Source: Acetobacteraceae bacterium
Lineage (GTDB): Bacteria; Bacillota; Sulfobacillia; JAIMBG01
Direction: 5' to 3'
NCBI GenBank assembly: GCA_023511555.1
Contig: JAIMBG010000003.1
Span: 1-39,452, forward strand
Length of the DNA stretch: 39,452 bases
Within the stretch, counting starts at the first letter, position 1, and every line of letters starts with the position of its first letter. Positions 27,691 to 36,228 of this stretch are shown here, one piece after another. Made by a program: the position numbers and the translations under genes. The notes below the pieces were generated by a model. The model did not search any database and was not told where the DNA came from. It saw only the letters and a list, made by a program, of their open reading frames with translations.

Positions 27691-28090
27691 GGCGTTCATC
27701 CCTCCGACGGCGGCGGCTCCACCAAGTATCCGCCACCGCAGACGGCCCGGCCTTTCCTGGGGGGGAGCCGGACTAGAAGGCCCCGGGCCCCGCTGCAGCA
27801 CGCGGGGAAGGGGCTTCAGGAGGTCCCCGTCGGTCTCAGGGGGGCTGGCTGAACAGCGGCGGTCTTCTGGACGGAGCTGGCGCGGCGTGCGATGGCGCGC
27901 AGCGGGGACAGGGCGTCACGGGCGTGTCCAGGGGTATGTGGGGCTTCAGGGTGGTGACAGCCCTGCCGAGGTGCTCAAGTCCTGCGGCAGCAGCCTGCCG
28001 TACGGCGTGCTCAGGGCCTGCGGCAGCAGGCTGCCCTACGACGACGAACAAGGCGGTGGATAGTTGCTCCAGAACCGTACGCCGATGAGG
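27691..28090. other. intergenic region with a 24-base imperfect direct repeat
   Basis: 400 bases with no supported gene between the DNA methyltransferase end and the exported-protein start. It holds the tandem repeat listed separately. I see no strong terminator for the methyltransferase operon here. Confidence 0.4.
27981..28040 (+). repeat. two-copy direct repeat with internal palindrome
   Basis: CCTGCGGCAGCAG[C/G]CTGCC[G/C]TACG occurs at 27981-28004 and again at 28017-28040, a 36-base period, differing at two positions. Each copy contains a GGCAG...CTGCC inverted repeat. Two copies are too few for a CRISPR. It may be an RNA structure downstream of the restriction operon or chance in GC-rich DNA. 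Confidence 0.5.
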
Positions 28091-29314
28091 TTAGGGCACA
28101 ACGAAGGTCACAATGCTCTCCCGCGAAGGTCTCCGCCCATACTTACCCATCTGCTGCGCGCTGTTGCCCCTGTACCTGACAGCGAGAATGCGGCGGCACG
28201 CGAGGCCAGCTTGTTCGCCCACCTCGGCGCACAACTCATCTACCGGGACCAGGACACCACAGTACTGAGCGTTTCCAACGACGACAGCCACCCTGGCTCC
28301 CGGAAGGCACACGCGACGGATCTCGCTCAACGCAAGATACATGTCGATGAAGTAGCCTTCCACCATAGCGGGAACCCGTCGATCTGTACTGGCGGCCTGA
28401 ATCAGGGACACAATCTCCCTTAGCGTCGAAGGTCGCTGGTACCCTCGAGGCACGGGGCGTTGCGGCCGGGCCTCGGGATGAGAGTGAAAGCTCTGGTATC
28501 GGAGCGCCCGAGTCTGCTCCCAGTTCAAGAACGCTAGCATGAGTTCAACGCCGAACACCCTGGTATAATCATGTCGGTTGGGATAAGGCGGAGAAGTGAT
28601 GACTGCTGTAAACACGCGTCCCGTGACAGGCAGTCGCCGCGCGTCGGCCTGTTCCACCGCCCATTGAGACCCGGAAGGACGATGAACGCGGTTGAGGTCG
28701 GAGAGCATCATGCCTAGGCGCTCAGCAAGGGCGTGGGGGAAGGTGTGTGCTGGCGCTCTCGTCTTCACCCATTTAAGCCAGCCGCCCGCGGGTATGGCTC
28801 GGCTGTACCGGGGTATCACGCCCAGCACGCCGAGTCTAAAAAAGTCCCTCTCGGGTTCAGATAAGGGCAGCTCAGCTATGGTAGCAAGGGCGGAGGCGAA
28901 GGTACCTAGCAAACGGCCGGGCAGCGCCCTTCTTACCAGTTGGGAGTAGCGTCCATGAGCACGACCGGGCTTACCAAGGGAGTCAAGCAGTCGGGAAGAG
29001 AGCGCGGAAAGCCGCTTGACGTCCAAGTCGCTGACCTTTGTTCTCGCTGCGAGGACGGCCAGGGGCGAAAGGTCAAACCCGGTCGCGGGTACACCCTGTT
29101 CACGCGCGGCAAGTACCGTCGTCCCGGCCCCGACGAACGGATCCAGCACGCGATCCTTGGCACCCAAGTTCCACTCCTCAAATAACGCGTGTACTAGGTC
29201 GCTGGAGAAGCTGTGGGGAAACACGTACCAGCGGTGAATGGGCTTGGAGTGAAGACCGTGGGGGGTCACCCAAGGTCCCCAGGCTGGGCGTTCCTCTACC
29301 GCATAAGTGGGCAC
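28091..29314 (-). CDS. DNA N4-cytosine/N6-adenine methyltransferase, motif I before motif IV
   Basis: 407 residues. SAM-binding motif I is DPFVGAGTTVLAA at 58-70, and catalytic motif IV is TSPPYPNR near 239. The SPPY form is typical of beta-class enzymes, yet those normally carry SPPY ahead of FxGxG; here the order is reversed, so this is a permuted member or another class. The middle (about 110-230) has no match I know and may be the target recognition part. It ends with GNAQYCGVLVPVDE and a C-terminal VRYRGNSAQQMGKYGRRPSRESIV, probably motif-like. The GTG start follows GGGGTGA six bases past the HerA-like gene stop. It is the last gene of the four-gene operon and would protect host DNA or mark it. 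Confidence 0.88.
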   Translation of the reverse strand: MPTYAVEERPAWGPWVTPHGLHSKPIHRWYVFPHSFSSDLVHALFEEWNLGAKDRVLDPFVGAGTTVLAAREQGVPATGFDLSPLAVLAARTKVSDLDVKRLSALSSRLLDSLGKPGRAHGRYSQLVRRALPGRLLGTFASALATIAELPLSEPERDFFRLGVLGVIPRYSRAIPAGGWLKWVKTRAPAHTFPHALAERLGMMLSDLNRVHRPSGSQWAVEQADARRLPVTGRVFTAVITSPPYPNRHDYTRVFGVELMLAFLNWEQTRALRYQSFHSHPEARPQRPVPRGYQRPSTLREIVSLIQAASTDRRVPAMVEGYFIDMYLALSEIRRVCLPGARVAVVVGNAQYCGVLVPVDELCAEVGEQAGLACRRILAVRYRGNSAQQMGKYGRRPSRESIVTFVVP

Positions 29315-29320
29315 TAGCGT

Positions 29321-31105
29321 TCACCCCGCGCGCTCATGGCCGATCCCCCGATATGCCGGCTGCGGGAACTCTATCTTGATCGGCTGTCGGTATATGGGGT
29401 GCGATAGCAGCAACTCCCCTTTGTTCAAACGAGTGAGGTGCGCCTTTAGAGCCTGAGCAATATGCCGGTACGCGGGTTCGGAGAGCTCCGAGGAGTCGCT
29501 GCGACCAATGACCTTGGTTGCACAGTTCCCAACGACTTGGGGATGGACTTCGCTCATGAATTGCTCCGCCGAGATGAGAACCACCCCCAGCGACCGGCCC
29601 CGGGCGGCGATGTCCAGAACGTACTCGAGTATCGAGGATTCTCCCTCCGTCCGCCGTGAAGGAGCATATTTGTTGAGCTCGTCGACGAACAGTATGACTT
29701 TCTTCGGTAGGTCACCCAGTTCGTCGACTGTAGCCTCAGCATACATGTTGTATACTTCCTGCACAATGTGGCCCAAAGCCAGGGCTCGCTCTTCCTCCGT
29801 CAGTCTCGCCACGTCCACCACGGTGACCTGGCCCCCGCGAATCTGCCGGATCTCCTCACCCAGATTGACGGCACGCCGGGTGGCGCGCTGCTCCACAAAC
29901 ACCCCCGACTGGCGATTCTTGACCACCCGCCTGAGGATTCGCACGAAGCGTCCGACGGACGCAGGTTTCACCCCGCTGACCTCCTGGGGCACCCCCTTAT
30001 CCATGAGCGGCGGTCCGCTCAGTAGATCGCTCCACGTGCTGACTTTGCTCCATTTCGGCTCCTGATTCATGATTCCCTGATGGATTTCGCCGATTAGCGC
30101 TCCCAGGGTGTCCCACGGGTCCGGCACCCGAATGAGCAGCCCCAGCCCCGGTCCGGGGGAAGTCCGCGTCCCTATAACGTCTTCCAGCGAGTATGCATAC
30201 ACCTGGAACTGGTCCGGTGGCTCCCCGAAACAATTGGGAAGGCCGGTGGTTTGAGTTTCCTTCCCCCAAGGCAGCAGATAGCGAACGTTGTCGAAGGGCT
30301 GGGGCCGAAGTCCAAGGAGCTCCCACAGCTCATACTCCTCAGCCTTCATATCGTGCCTGGGCTTATCAATGACCAGGAGATCATTCTGCTTCACGTTCAG
30401 AATCACCACTGCGATGTCCTTGGAGCCAACCGTCTGCAGTATCGACTGTATAAGAAACATGGCGTATGAGGTTTTCGTGGCGAGGCCGGAGATGCCAGCT
30501 ATGTTCACATGCGCCCCCTCAGGCCCCAGCACGTAGCGCTTGTCAAGGTACACGCGCACCCTGCTGCCATTGGAGATGCGCACGACCCCAGCGGGAATCG
30601 CGACTCGGTCCCTATGCTGGCGCTCGTACTCCATCATCTTATCGATGCCTAGGGCGACGTGGACCCCACCTTCGTCGGCGAAGCGCACCGGTGAGTCGCT
30701 CTGTACTGGCATGTAAATGCCCATCGGATAACGCTTGGGGTCGGAAGGGTCATAGTTGGCTAGGACACTTACTTCTGCCACGTTTGCCCCCTGCCTCGGC
30801 GTCTGGGGCAATACCCGGGTGCTCCCAAAATCGCTAGAAATATAGTTCGAAAGATGCGACGGAGCGTCCGTGACCTGCTCTATATTGGTCACTAGCCCAA
30901 ACGTTCGTGTCCCTCCGATATGGTCGGCCTCCACTATGTCAAAGGGATTGACGATTTCCTCAGGCGCCAACCAGAAGAAGAACTTCTCCGCAGAGTTGGG
31001 CTCGCGGTCGGTGGCAGAGGCTTTTCCTATGATTCGGCGGCTCCCGTCCACCGCTTCTTGCTCCGCTGATTCTTTCTCACTGCGAGGCACGACTCGAACT
31101 GCCAC
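29321..31105 (-). CDS. HerA-like ATPase with HAS-barrel and deviant P-loop
   Basis: 594 residues from a GTG at 31105 (VAVRVVPRSEKESAEQ), six bases after GGGGGGAT and 19 bases past the NurA-like stop; the track start lies inside that gene. Residues 25-95 fit the HAS-barrel of HerA (RRIIGKASA, ADHIGGTRTFGLVTNI). The ATPase follows: GISGLATKTS at about 204-213 in place of the usual GMTGSGKS, Walker B VILFVDELNKYAP near 467, and ISAEQFMSEVHPQVVGNCATKVIGR, a typical HerA C-terminal region. HerA proteins form hexameric DNA translocases that work with NurA in end resection or in defence. The P-loop keeps Lys-Thr but has one extra residue and lacks the second Gly, so nucleotide binding may differ. 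Confidence 0.86.
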   Translation of the reverse strand: MAVRVVPRSEKESAEQEAVDGSRRIIGKASATDREPNSAEKFFFWLAPEEIVNPFDIVEADHIGGTRTFGLVTNIEQVTDAPSHLSNYISSDFGSTRVLPQTPRQGANVAEVSVLANYDPSDPKRYPMGIYMPVQSDSPVRFADEGGVHVALGIDKMMEYERQHRDRVAIPAGVVRISNGSRVRVYLDKRYVLGPEGAHVNIAGISGLATKTSYAMFLIQSILQTVGSKDIAVVILNVKQNDLLVIDKPRHDMKAEEYELWELLGLRPQPFDNVRYLLPWGKETQTTGLPNCFGEPPDQFQVYAYSLEDVIGTRTSPGPGLGLLIRVPDPWDTLGALIGEIHQGIMNQEPKWSKVSTWSDLLSGPPLMDKGVPQEVSGVKPASVGRFVRILRRVVKNRQSGVFVEQRATRRAVNLGEEIRQIRGGQVTVVDVARLTEEERALALGHIVQEVYNMYAEATVDELGDLPKKVILFVDELNKYAPSRRTEGESSILEYVLDIAARGRSLGVVLISAEQFMSEVHPQVVGNCATKVIGRSDSSELSEPAYRHIAQALKAHLTRLNKGELLLSHPIYRQPIKIEFPQPAYRGIGHERAG

Positions 31106-31124
31106 TGCCTGATCCCCCCGACTC

Positions 31125-32258
31125 TCATTGTTGGGCACGTGCAGGGAAGGCTGGCCACCTAAGCCCTGCGCGCAAAGCCTCACTGGAAATGAACGCATTC
31201 TTGACCGCCTGCTCGGCTAAGTGGATCGCATAGAGGTGCGCGTGCCAGCGCGGGTCCTTACCGTGCGGTGTTACATGTCGCTCAGCAACCAGTACCGCGG
31301 ATATCTCATCGATCAGCTCTGAAGGCACTGCTTCGCGGGTTGGGTTGGGAAACTCGACCTTGACCACCCCCATGAGGGGATAATCCAGGTGGCGTTGCTC
31401 CCGAAGACGAACGTACCACACAGCCATCTGGCCCGAGCGGACGGAGAAAGCACACGTCCGCGCTGAATGGGGTAGGCCGGCGAGCAATTCATACAAGTTC
31501 ACTACCTGCCTTGCGCCACCCCCAGGCAGCGTAAAGGTCGGCTCACGGCTGAATGACTTGGTCACGCCGAAGAAGTGCGGAACGTTGCGCCATGCGTGCA
31601 GGTCCTTGCCCAGGCTCCCATCTAGAACCAGCCAGTGGCCGGGTTCCCGCGCGAGGTTGCGTCCCAAGGCGTCCTCCAGCTTTGCCATCATGTGGTGGGC
31701 CTTGTGTGCAGCACGTGAACGGGGCTCCTTGCCAGGGGACGTCATCTCGCTTTCGCCGTCTTCCTCCATGATGTCGCAGAATCTGTATGGACCGCCAGCC
31801 TCCTGTACCAGCTGGGCGACGCGTTCTCCAAAGGACACAGCCTTCTTATCCATCATCAACACGATCTGCCTTTCGAATCCAGCCACCTTTACTCGCCCGT
31901 CGTCCAGCCGGAACACCACGGCGGCTCCGATCTGGGCCACATGGACAGATGTGCGCCGCCTGCCTTCAACCACGTCTCCCAGGAAATACGTTCGGGCGGA
32001 GCCGTCCAGGAAGTACCTCAACATGTGATGCTCGTTCCGATGTAGCGGGCGTAATGTCACATACGGCCTCCGGTTGGGGGCCTCCAAGACGACGTCCAGC
32101 AGCCGGTCTTCGCCCATTCGAAGCGTATCGATGACCTCTTGATGATCCGGCCGCACCAGATCCTCCATGGCCTGGCCGGTAGCGGGCAAGACCTTGCCTT
32201 CCCGGTTTATCAACTCCAACGCGGGATGAAGGCCTGCGAAAGGATTGCGCATCGTCAC
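31125..32258 (-). CDS. NurA-like nuclease
   Basis: 377 residues. The NurA pattern is present: an acidic motif in YFLDGSART (Asp 85), a second in LVLDGSLGKDL (Asp 213), and GVTKSFS at 231-237, like the GxxK segment of NurA, then a C-terminal WHAHLYAIHLAEQAVKNAF helix. NurA is a Mn-dependent RNaseH-fold nuclease that trims DNA ends with HerA. The adjacency to a HerA-like ATPase strongly supports the call. The GTG at 32258 overlaps the upstream stop (GTGA), after GGAGG by four bases; an ATG six bases later has better spacing. The part between 120 and 200 (RSRAAHKAHH) is not familiar. Confidence 0.78.
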   Translation of the reverse strand: MTMRNPFAGLHPALELINREGKVLPATGQAMEDLVRPDHQEVIDTLRMGEDRLLDVVLEAPNRRPYVTLRPLHRNEHHMLRYFLDGSARTYFLGDVVEGRRRTSVHVAQIGAAVVFRLDDGRVKVAGFERQIVLMMDKKAVSFGERVAQLVQEAGGPYRFCDIMEEDGESEMTSPGKEPRSRAAHKAHHMMAKLEDALGRNLAREPGHWLVLDGSLGKDLHAWRNVPHFFGVTKSFSREPTFTLPGGGARQVVNLYELLAGLPHSARTCAFSVRSGQMAVWYVRLREQRHLDYPLMGVVKVEFPNPTREAVPSELIDEISAVLVAERHVTPHGKDPRWHAHLYAIHLAEQAVKNAFISSEALRAGLRWPAFPARAQQ

Positions 32259-35200
32259 GAATCCTCCAGGGACCGCCTGATCTCGGCCGACTCCTCGTCA
32301 GTCAGCCCCCACAAAGCGGCGGCCCATCGATCTACCTGGCCCTGAATCCGGGCGACGCGCTGCCACTCGGTCTGCTTGGCTGCTTCGTGAGCCTGCTGAG
32401 AGAGTTCAGCCAGCCGGACATGGGCTGTATTCTTGGGGGAAAACCGCGGTATGCTTACATGTTTCAGGACATGAGGGTCAGGATGCAAGACTATGTAATT
32501 CTTGATGGCGAGGCGGGATGGCGCCGAGTTGAGCACAGCACAGAGGTAGTGCGCCTCCTCCTCGCTTGCGCAGTCAACAAGAATACACGTGTGATCGGGA
32601 ATCACAGGCTTTGCGACGCCCAGGACGTCCGCGCGTCCCACGACGGCAGCCTCTACCTCGTTAGCTACCTCCCGCCATACGACCTTCCACGGAGCAAAGG
32701 TGAAGAGGCTGACGTTAAACATCGACCAATAGGGATCTGCATCTTTGAAGTATCGTCGGAACGCCGCCCGCCGCCGCAGAAGCACCTCGAATCTGGAAAG
32801 ATACGAGTGGGCTTTCGGATACCGTGCCTCCATGACCTCACGGCTTATGCCTCTACGGGTCGACGGATCCTGGGTCATCAAGATGTGGCCAGAAGGGACG
32901 GCGGACCAGCGCCTCACGTCTCGCCCCCGCAACAAGGGATAGAGCAGCTCCGGTTCCACCGACGCCTGAGTCCGCGGCACCTCGCGACGCGCACCCTCAG
33001 TAATGTTTGCCACGATGGCGAAGCCGCCGGGCCGGGGACTCACGATGTCAACCCAAAACACGGCATTCGCCCCGCCTGTGTTGCATCCCTCGTGAGCGGT
33101 GTAATGAGATGAACCCAGCACTTTACGCAGGGCACGGATCGACCAGCGCCTCCCGGTCAGCCACGCTGAGGTAGGGTCTCCGGCGTCAACCGGCTCAGCA
33201 AACCACTCACGGTAGGTTACCTTCTCGCTGCTGACCGCTGCATAGGGAGTGTCAAAACCGATCGCGCTCCCCCGCCCCGTCTGCCGCTTCTTCCAGTACT
33301 GGTAGGACACGGGATAACGCACCGCGTGCCCTTTAGCAAACACAGCCACCGTGGGCCTGTTCGTCGCACGCTCAAAGGGGTCCAACTCTGTCATGTCTTC
33401 CACCACCAGGGGACCGAAAGGCGTTCCATCAGGGAGGCAAAAGCGGCGGAACCCCTGGCTGGCAGCCGAGGCCTTGAACAGGCTCTGCGAAAGCAGGAAA
33501 CCCAGCTTGCCACCTTGCCGCAGGTATCGGTGAGCGGCAACGTAGGTCATGAGCATGGAAATGTCTTTCTTGCCTTTCCCTAGGATGGTATCCATGCCCT
33601 CGTGGGGAAACAACTTATAGTACTCCCATAGGGGCTTCGTCCGCGAGCGGTAGTCGTCCGGCAGGTTCTCCCAGTTCACCCATGGGGGGTTGCCAACCAC
33701 ATAGTGGCAAGGCTCCAGAAAGAGCGGGGCGAAGGTGTTCTTCACGATTCGGGCCCAGACCCCGTCGAGGCCCTCATCGTGCAACTCTCGGAGCTGACGG
33801 TAAAGCAGCCTGATGTCTCCCTCCGCAACCGCCATCTCCTCCGGCTCGACGATACCCGCCGAGGACACCCGTGCCAGAAAGGCGTCCTCGGCGACACCCG
33901 CCTCCGTTGCCTCATCCAGGAGATTCGCCAGGGCGTCCAGCCGCTGGCGGTCTGCGAAGCAGGCTGGAATGCGGAACACCCCTACCGAGGTCGTGAGAGG
34001 GTACACGTTGTCCTCGAAGATCCCCGTCCCCGGTTGCGGCGTGAGCACCGAGTCAGCCTGATACACTGGAATATCTATGGGGCGATCAGCTAGCCGCGCC
34101 TTCAGCAGGTCGCCGAGGGCAAGCAGGTAGTTGGTCCGCGCGGCAATGACTGCCAGTGGGTTGAGGTCGATCCCCACGACATTCTGAAGGATCAGCATCA
34201 GCGTCTCGCGCGCATCGGACTTCTTCCTGCCTGCCCGATCTCTGATATGCCGTATAAGCGCTACAAGGAACGTACCGGAGCCGCAGGCGGGATCCAGAAC
34301 TCTCTTGCGAGGGTTGCCGAGGTCAGCCTCCCCGAGTGTTTGCCGGATCAGCCTCTCCGCAAGCCAGTCAGGGGTGTAGTACTCGCCCAGGTCATGGCGA
34401 ATGTCGCGCGGGAGGAGGTAGTGGTACAACTTCTTCAACAGGTCGCGGGCATTCTCCGGCGCAAGCTCCAGAGTACCGGGATCATACTTCGCCAGTTGCC
34501 TTGCCAGGCGTGCCGCCGCCCACTCCACCTCCTCGTCCCAGGCTGGCAGGTACCACCCGAAAAAGTCACCTTCTAGAAAGTTCCGGATGCCGTAATCCCT
34601 GAACGGGTCTCCCCGCTCAAGCGCAGCGAAGGCCCAGCGCAGGTCTGCTCCCTCTGTGCACCCCAGCTTCTGCAGGGAAAGGTGCGAGCCTCCGGCAAAA
34701 TGCTCCGCCGCCAGAAAGGCTATGAGCTTGATGAGCAGCGCGTAGTACGTGTGGAGTGCGAAGAATACCCGCGGGGCCTCCACATACCTCGGCTCCAGCC
34801 CCATGCCCCGCACAAAGCTCTGGAATTCCTCCTTGCCTTCGATACGGGAGGCCCACTCACGGTAGTCGGTCGCCTCCCCGAAGAAGGTCGCCCACTGCTC
34901 GAAAAGCTTGATCACCAGAGGGTGCTTGCTCCGGTGAAGTGCTCGGTACAACGCCCTCACCGACCGCTTCGCGTTGTCGGTACGAGGTCCAAAGTCGGCC
35001 AGCAGATTCTCAGGGACCAGGGCAGCACCTGTGGCAAGCGAAAACAGCAGGCGCAGGAACAACTCTGCGGAACCCTCGTTGACAGCTACCGGCTCATCAA
35101 TTGACCAGCCGTCGCCGACCCGTCTGACGAAGATAAAGTAAAACCCGTCTGTTACCACACCGGCCAAGCGGCTTGCCTCGCGCCGTTCCCGCCTAGCTAC

Positions 35201-35515
35201 ATCCAAAATATAACCCTCAACCTGCTCTATGACGCTCTTGTTGGCATGCCCAGCATTGCTTGGCCTCAGAGTACCAGGGCGTTTGTACTCCAGGACGAGG
35301 CGGTTGTACAGGGAATCGACCCTACCACGGGCAACGGAATACTCGTCTCTAGGCTTGAGAACGAGCCCGGCCTCCAGGGCCGTCTCCTCGAGAACGCGGG
35401 CTGCCTCCCGCCGGAAGTCGGCCTCGGTTCCCCCCCGCCCCGCACTTTCTTGGAGGGCCTGGGCGACCCGGGAGGCAGAACGGGAGACCAGTTCTTCAAC
35501 AGTCGCGCTCCCCAT
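32255..35515 (-). CDS. type IIG-like restriction-methylation protein (Eco57I class)
   Basis: 1086 residues, the size of single-chain type IIG enzymes. A candidate PD-(D/E)xK nuclease site lies in the first 80 residues (Asp 67 in RVDSLYN and EYKRPG at 76-81). The N6-adenine methyltransferase core has EYYTPDWLAE, motif I DPACGSGTFLVAL near 408 and motif IV NPPWVNWENL near 608, as in Eco57I/BREX PglX-type enzymes. The C-terminal third (from about 800: HEGCNTGGANAVFW, LYPLLRGRDVRRW, CAVLNSAPSRLAIKNYI) is like the TaqI-type specificity domain. It would both recognise, cut and methylate DNA; whether the nuclease site is active needs testing. It is first in the operon, starting ATG after GGTGGGGG, and its stop overlaps the NurA-like start. 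Confidence 0.88.
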   Translation of the reverse strand: MGSATVEELVSRSASRVAQALQESAGRGGTEADFRREAARVLEETALEAGLVLKPRDEYSVARGRVDSLYNRLVLEYKRPGTLRPSNAGHANKSVIEQVEGYILDVARRERREASRLAGVVTDGFYFIFVRRVGDGWSIDEPVAVNEGSAELFLRLLFSLATGAALVPENLLADFGPRTDNAKRSVRALYRALHRSKHPLVIKLFEQWATFFGEATDYREWASRIEGKEEFQSFVRGMGLEPRYVEAPRVFFALHTYYALLIKLIAFLAAEHFAGGSHLSLQKLGCTEGADLRWAFAALERGDPFRDYGIRNFLEGDFFGWYLPAWDEEVEWAAARLARQLAKYDPGTLELAPENARDLLKKLYHYLLPRDIRHDLGEYYTPDWLAERLIRQTLGEADLGNPRKRVLDPACGSGTFLVALIRHIRDRAGRKKSDARETLMLILQNVVGIDLNPLAVIAARTNYLLALGDLLKARLADRPIDIPVYQADSVLTPQPGTGIFEDNVYPLTTSVGVFRIPACFADRQRLDALANLLDEATEAGVAEDAFLARVSSAGIVEPEEMAVAEGDIRLLYRQLRELHDEGLDGVWARIVKNTFAPLFLEPCHYVVGNPPWVNWENLPDDYRSRTKPLWEYYKLFPHEGMDTILGKGKKDISMLMTYVAAHRYLRQGGKLGFLLSQSLFKASAASQGFRRFCLPDGTPFGPLVVEDMTELDPFERATNRPTVAVFAKGHAVRYPVSYQYWKKRQTGRGSAIGFDTPYAAVSSEKVTYREWFAEPVDAGDPTSAWLTGRRWSIRALRKVLGSSHYTAHEGCNTGGANAVFWVDIVSPRPGGFAIVANITEGARREVPRTQASVEPELLYPLLRGRDVRRWSAVPSGHILMTQDPSTRRGISREVMEARYPKAHSYLSRFEVLLRRRAAFRRYFKDADPYWSMFNVSLFTFAPWKVVWREVANEVEAAVVGRADVLGVAKPVIPDHTCILVDCASEEEAHYLCAVLNSAPSRLAIKNYIVLHPDPHVLKHVSIPRFSPKNTAHVRLAELSQQAHEAAKQTEWQRVARIQGQVDRWAAALWGLTDEESAEIRRSLEDS

Positions 35516-35667
35516 CGGCCCCCACCCTTCTCAAAGCCCGGGAATGCAGACCAGGCTTGGGCGAGCAAACGCTTCGTCCAGAGAGGACTATTCGACGACT
35601 GCGACGAGCTCCCCTGCGGTCGGCGAGTAAGCAGTCCAATCGAAGAAACTGCTCCCGCCTTACCAAG

Positions 35668-35697
35668 ATACTACCACCCCGGTCTTCTAAGAGTCAA
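35668..35697 (-). promoter_or_regulatory. sigma-A type promoter of the IIG/NurA/HerA/methyltransferase operon
   Basis: TTGACT (35692-35697) and TAGTAT (35668-35673) are 18 bases apart on the minus strand, the same -35 and spacing as the groES promoter. Transcription would start near 35660, about 145 bases before the first ATG. The leader shows no clear regulatory hairpin. Confidence 0.65.
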
Positions 35698-36161
35698 GGC
35701 GTAGCCCTGGCACTTAGAGGTGACAGCAGATTCCTTGGCCCTGGGCAACACGTTCCTTCCCGGTTGCGCTAGTCCACACCCGCCGAGCCCCGAGCCAGCC
35801 CCGCTCCTGGGGGCCGGTTTGCGACCGCCGGACGGGCCGGGCGGGAGGAAACCGTACATGAGCGCAGGAGCGGTCGCCTACGCCGTCGGCTTGAGGACTT
35901 CAAGCGCCTCCTTCGCCACAGGTCGGCTCGTAGACTCCCTGAGGGCTCATGATCCTGAAGCGCCTCTGCCTCGTCCGGCGCCGGGCCACGAGTTCACCCC
36001 AGAATCACGGCATCAAAGGCTCTGAAGTTAGGCAAGAGACTGCCGGGTCGGCCCCGACTCCACCATTCCGCCTCCGCATCCCAGCCCGCCATACCCGGCC
36101 TCCACTCCTCGTTCCACCGCGGCCATGCCCCTACCGCCCGGGATGGTGCCGCGGCGCCGGC

Positions 36162-36186
36162 AAAAAAGAAGGGAGCCCGGCCCCCC
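36162..36186 (-). terminator. rho-independent terminator after the membrane-anchored protein gene
   Basis: On the minus strand GGGGG-CCGGG-CTCCC is followed by TTCTTTTTTG, about 45 bases past the stop at 36229. The stem is only five pairs (one G-U) but GC-rich, and the T-run is strong. Confidence 0.7.
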
Positions 36187-36228
36187 ATCCGCTGTGCCCA
36201 CCCAAATCCGCCCCCCGCCGAGGCGCCG

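Larger units (their letters stand above)
35516..36228. other. intergenic region upstream of the restriction operon
   Basis: About 710 bases with no gene I can support. It holds the operon promoter near 35668-35697 and, at the far end, the terminator of the 36229 gene. In between, minus-strand frames read like broken protein tails (for example SRPVAKEALEVLKPTA followed by TAG near 35880) without a usable start or length, so gene remnants are possible. Confidence 0.4.

Noticed and set aside
27981-28040. Possible CRISPR
   Set aside because: Only two copies, 12 bases between them, no third repeat and no cas genes in the window.
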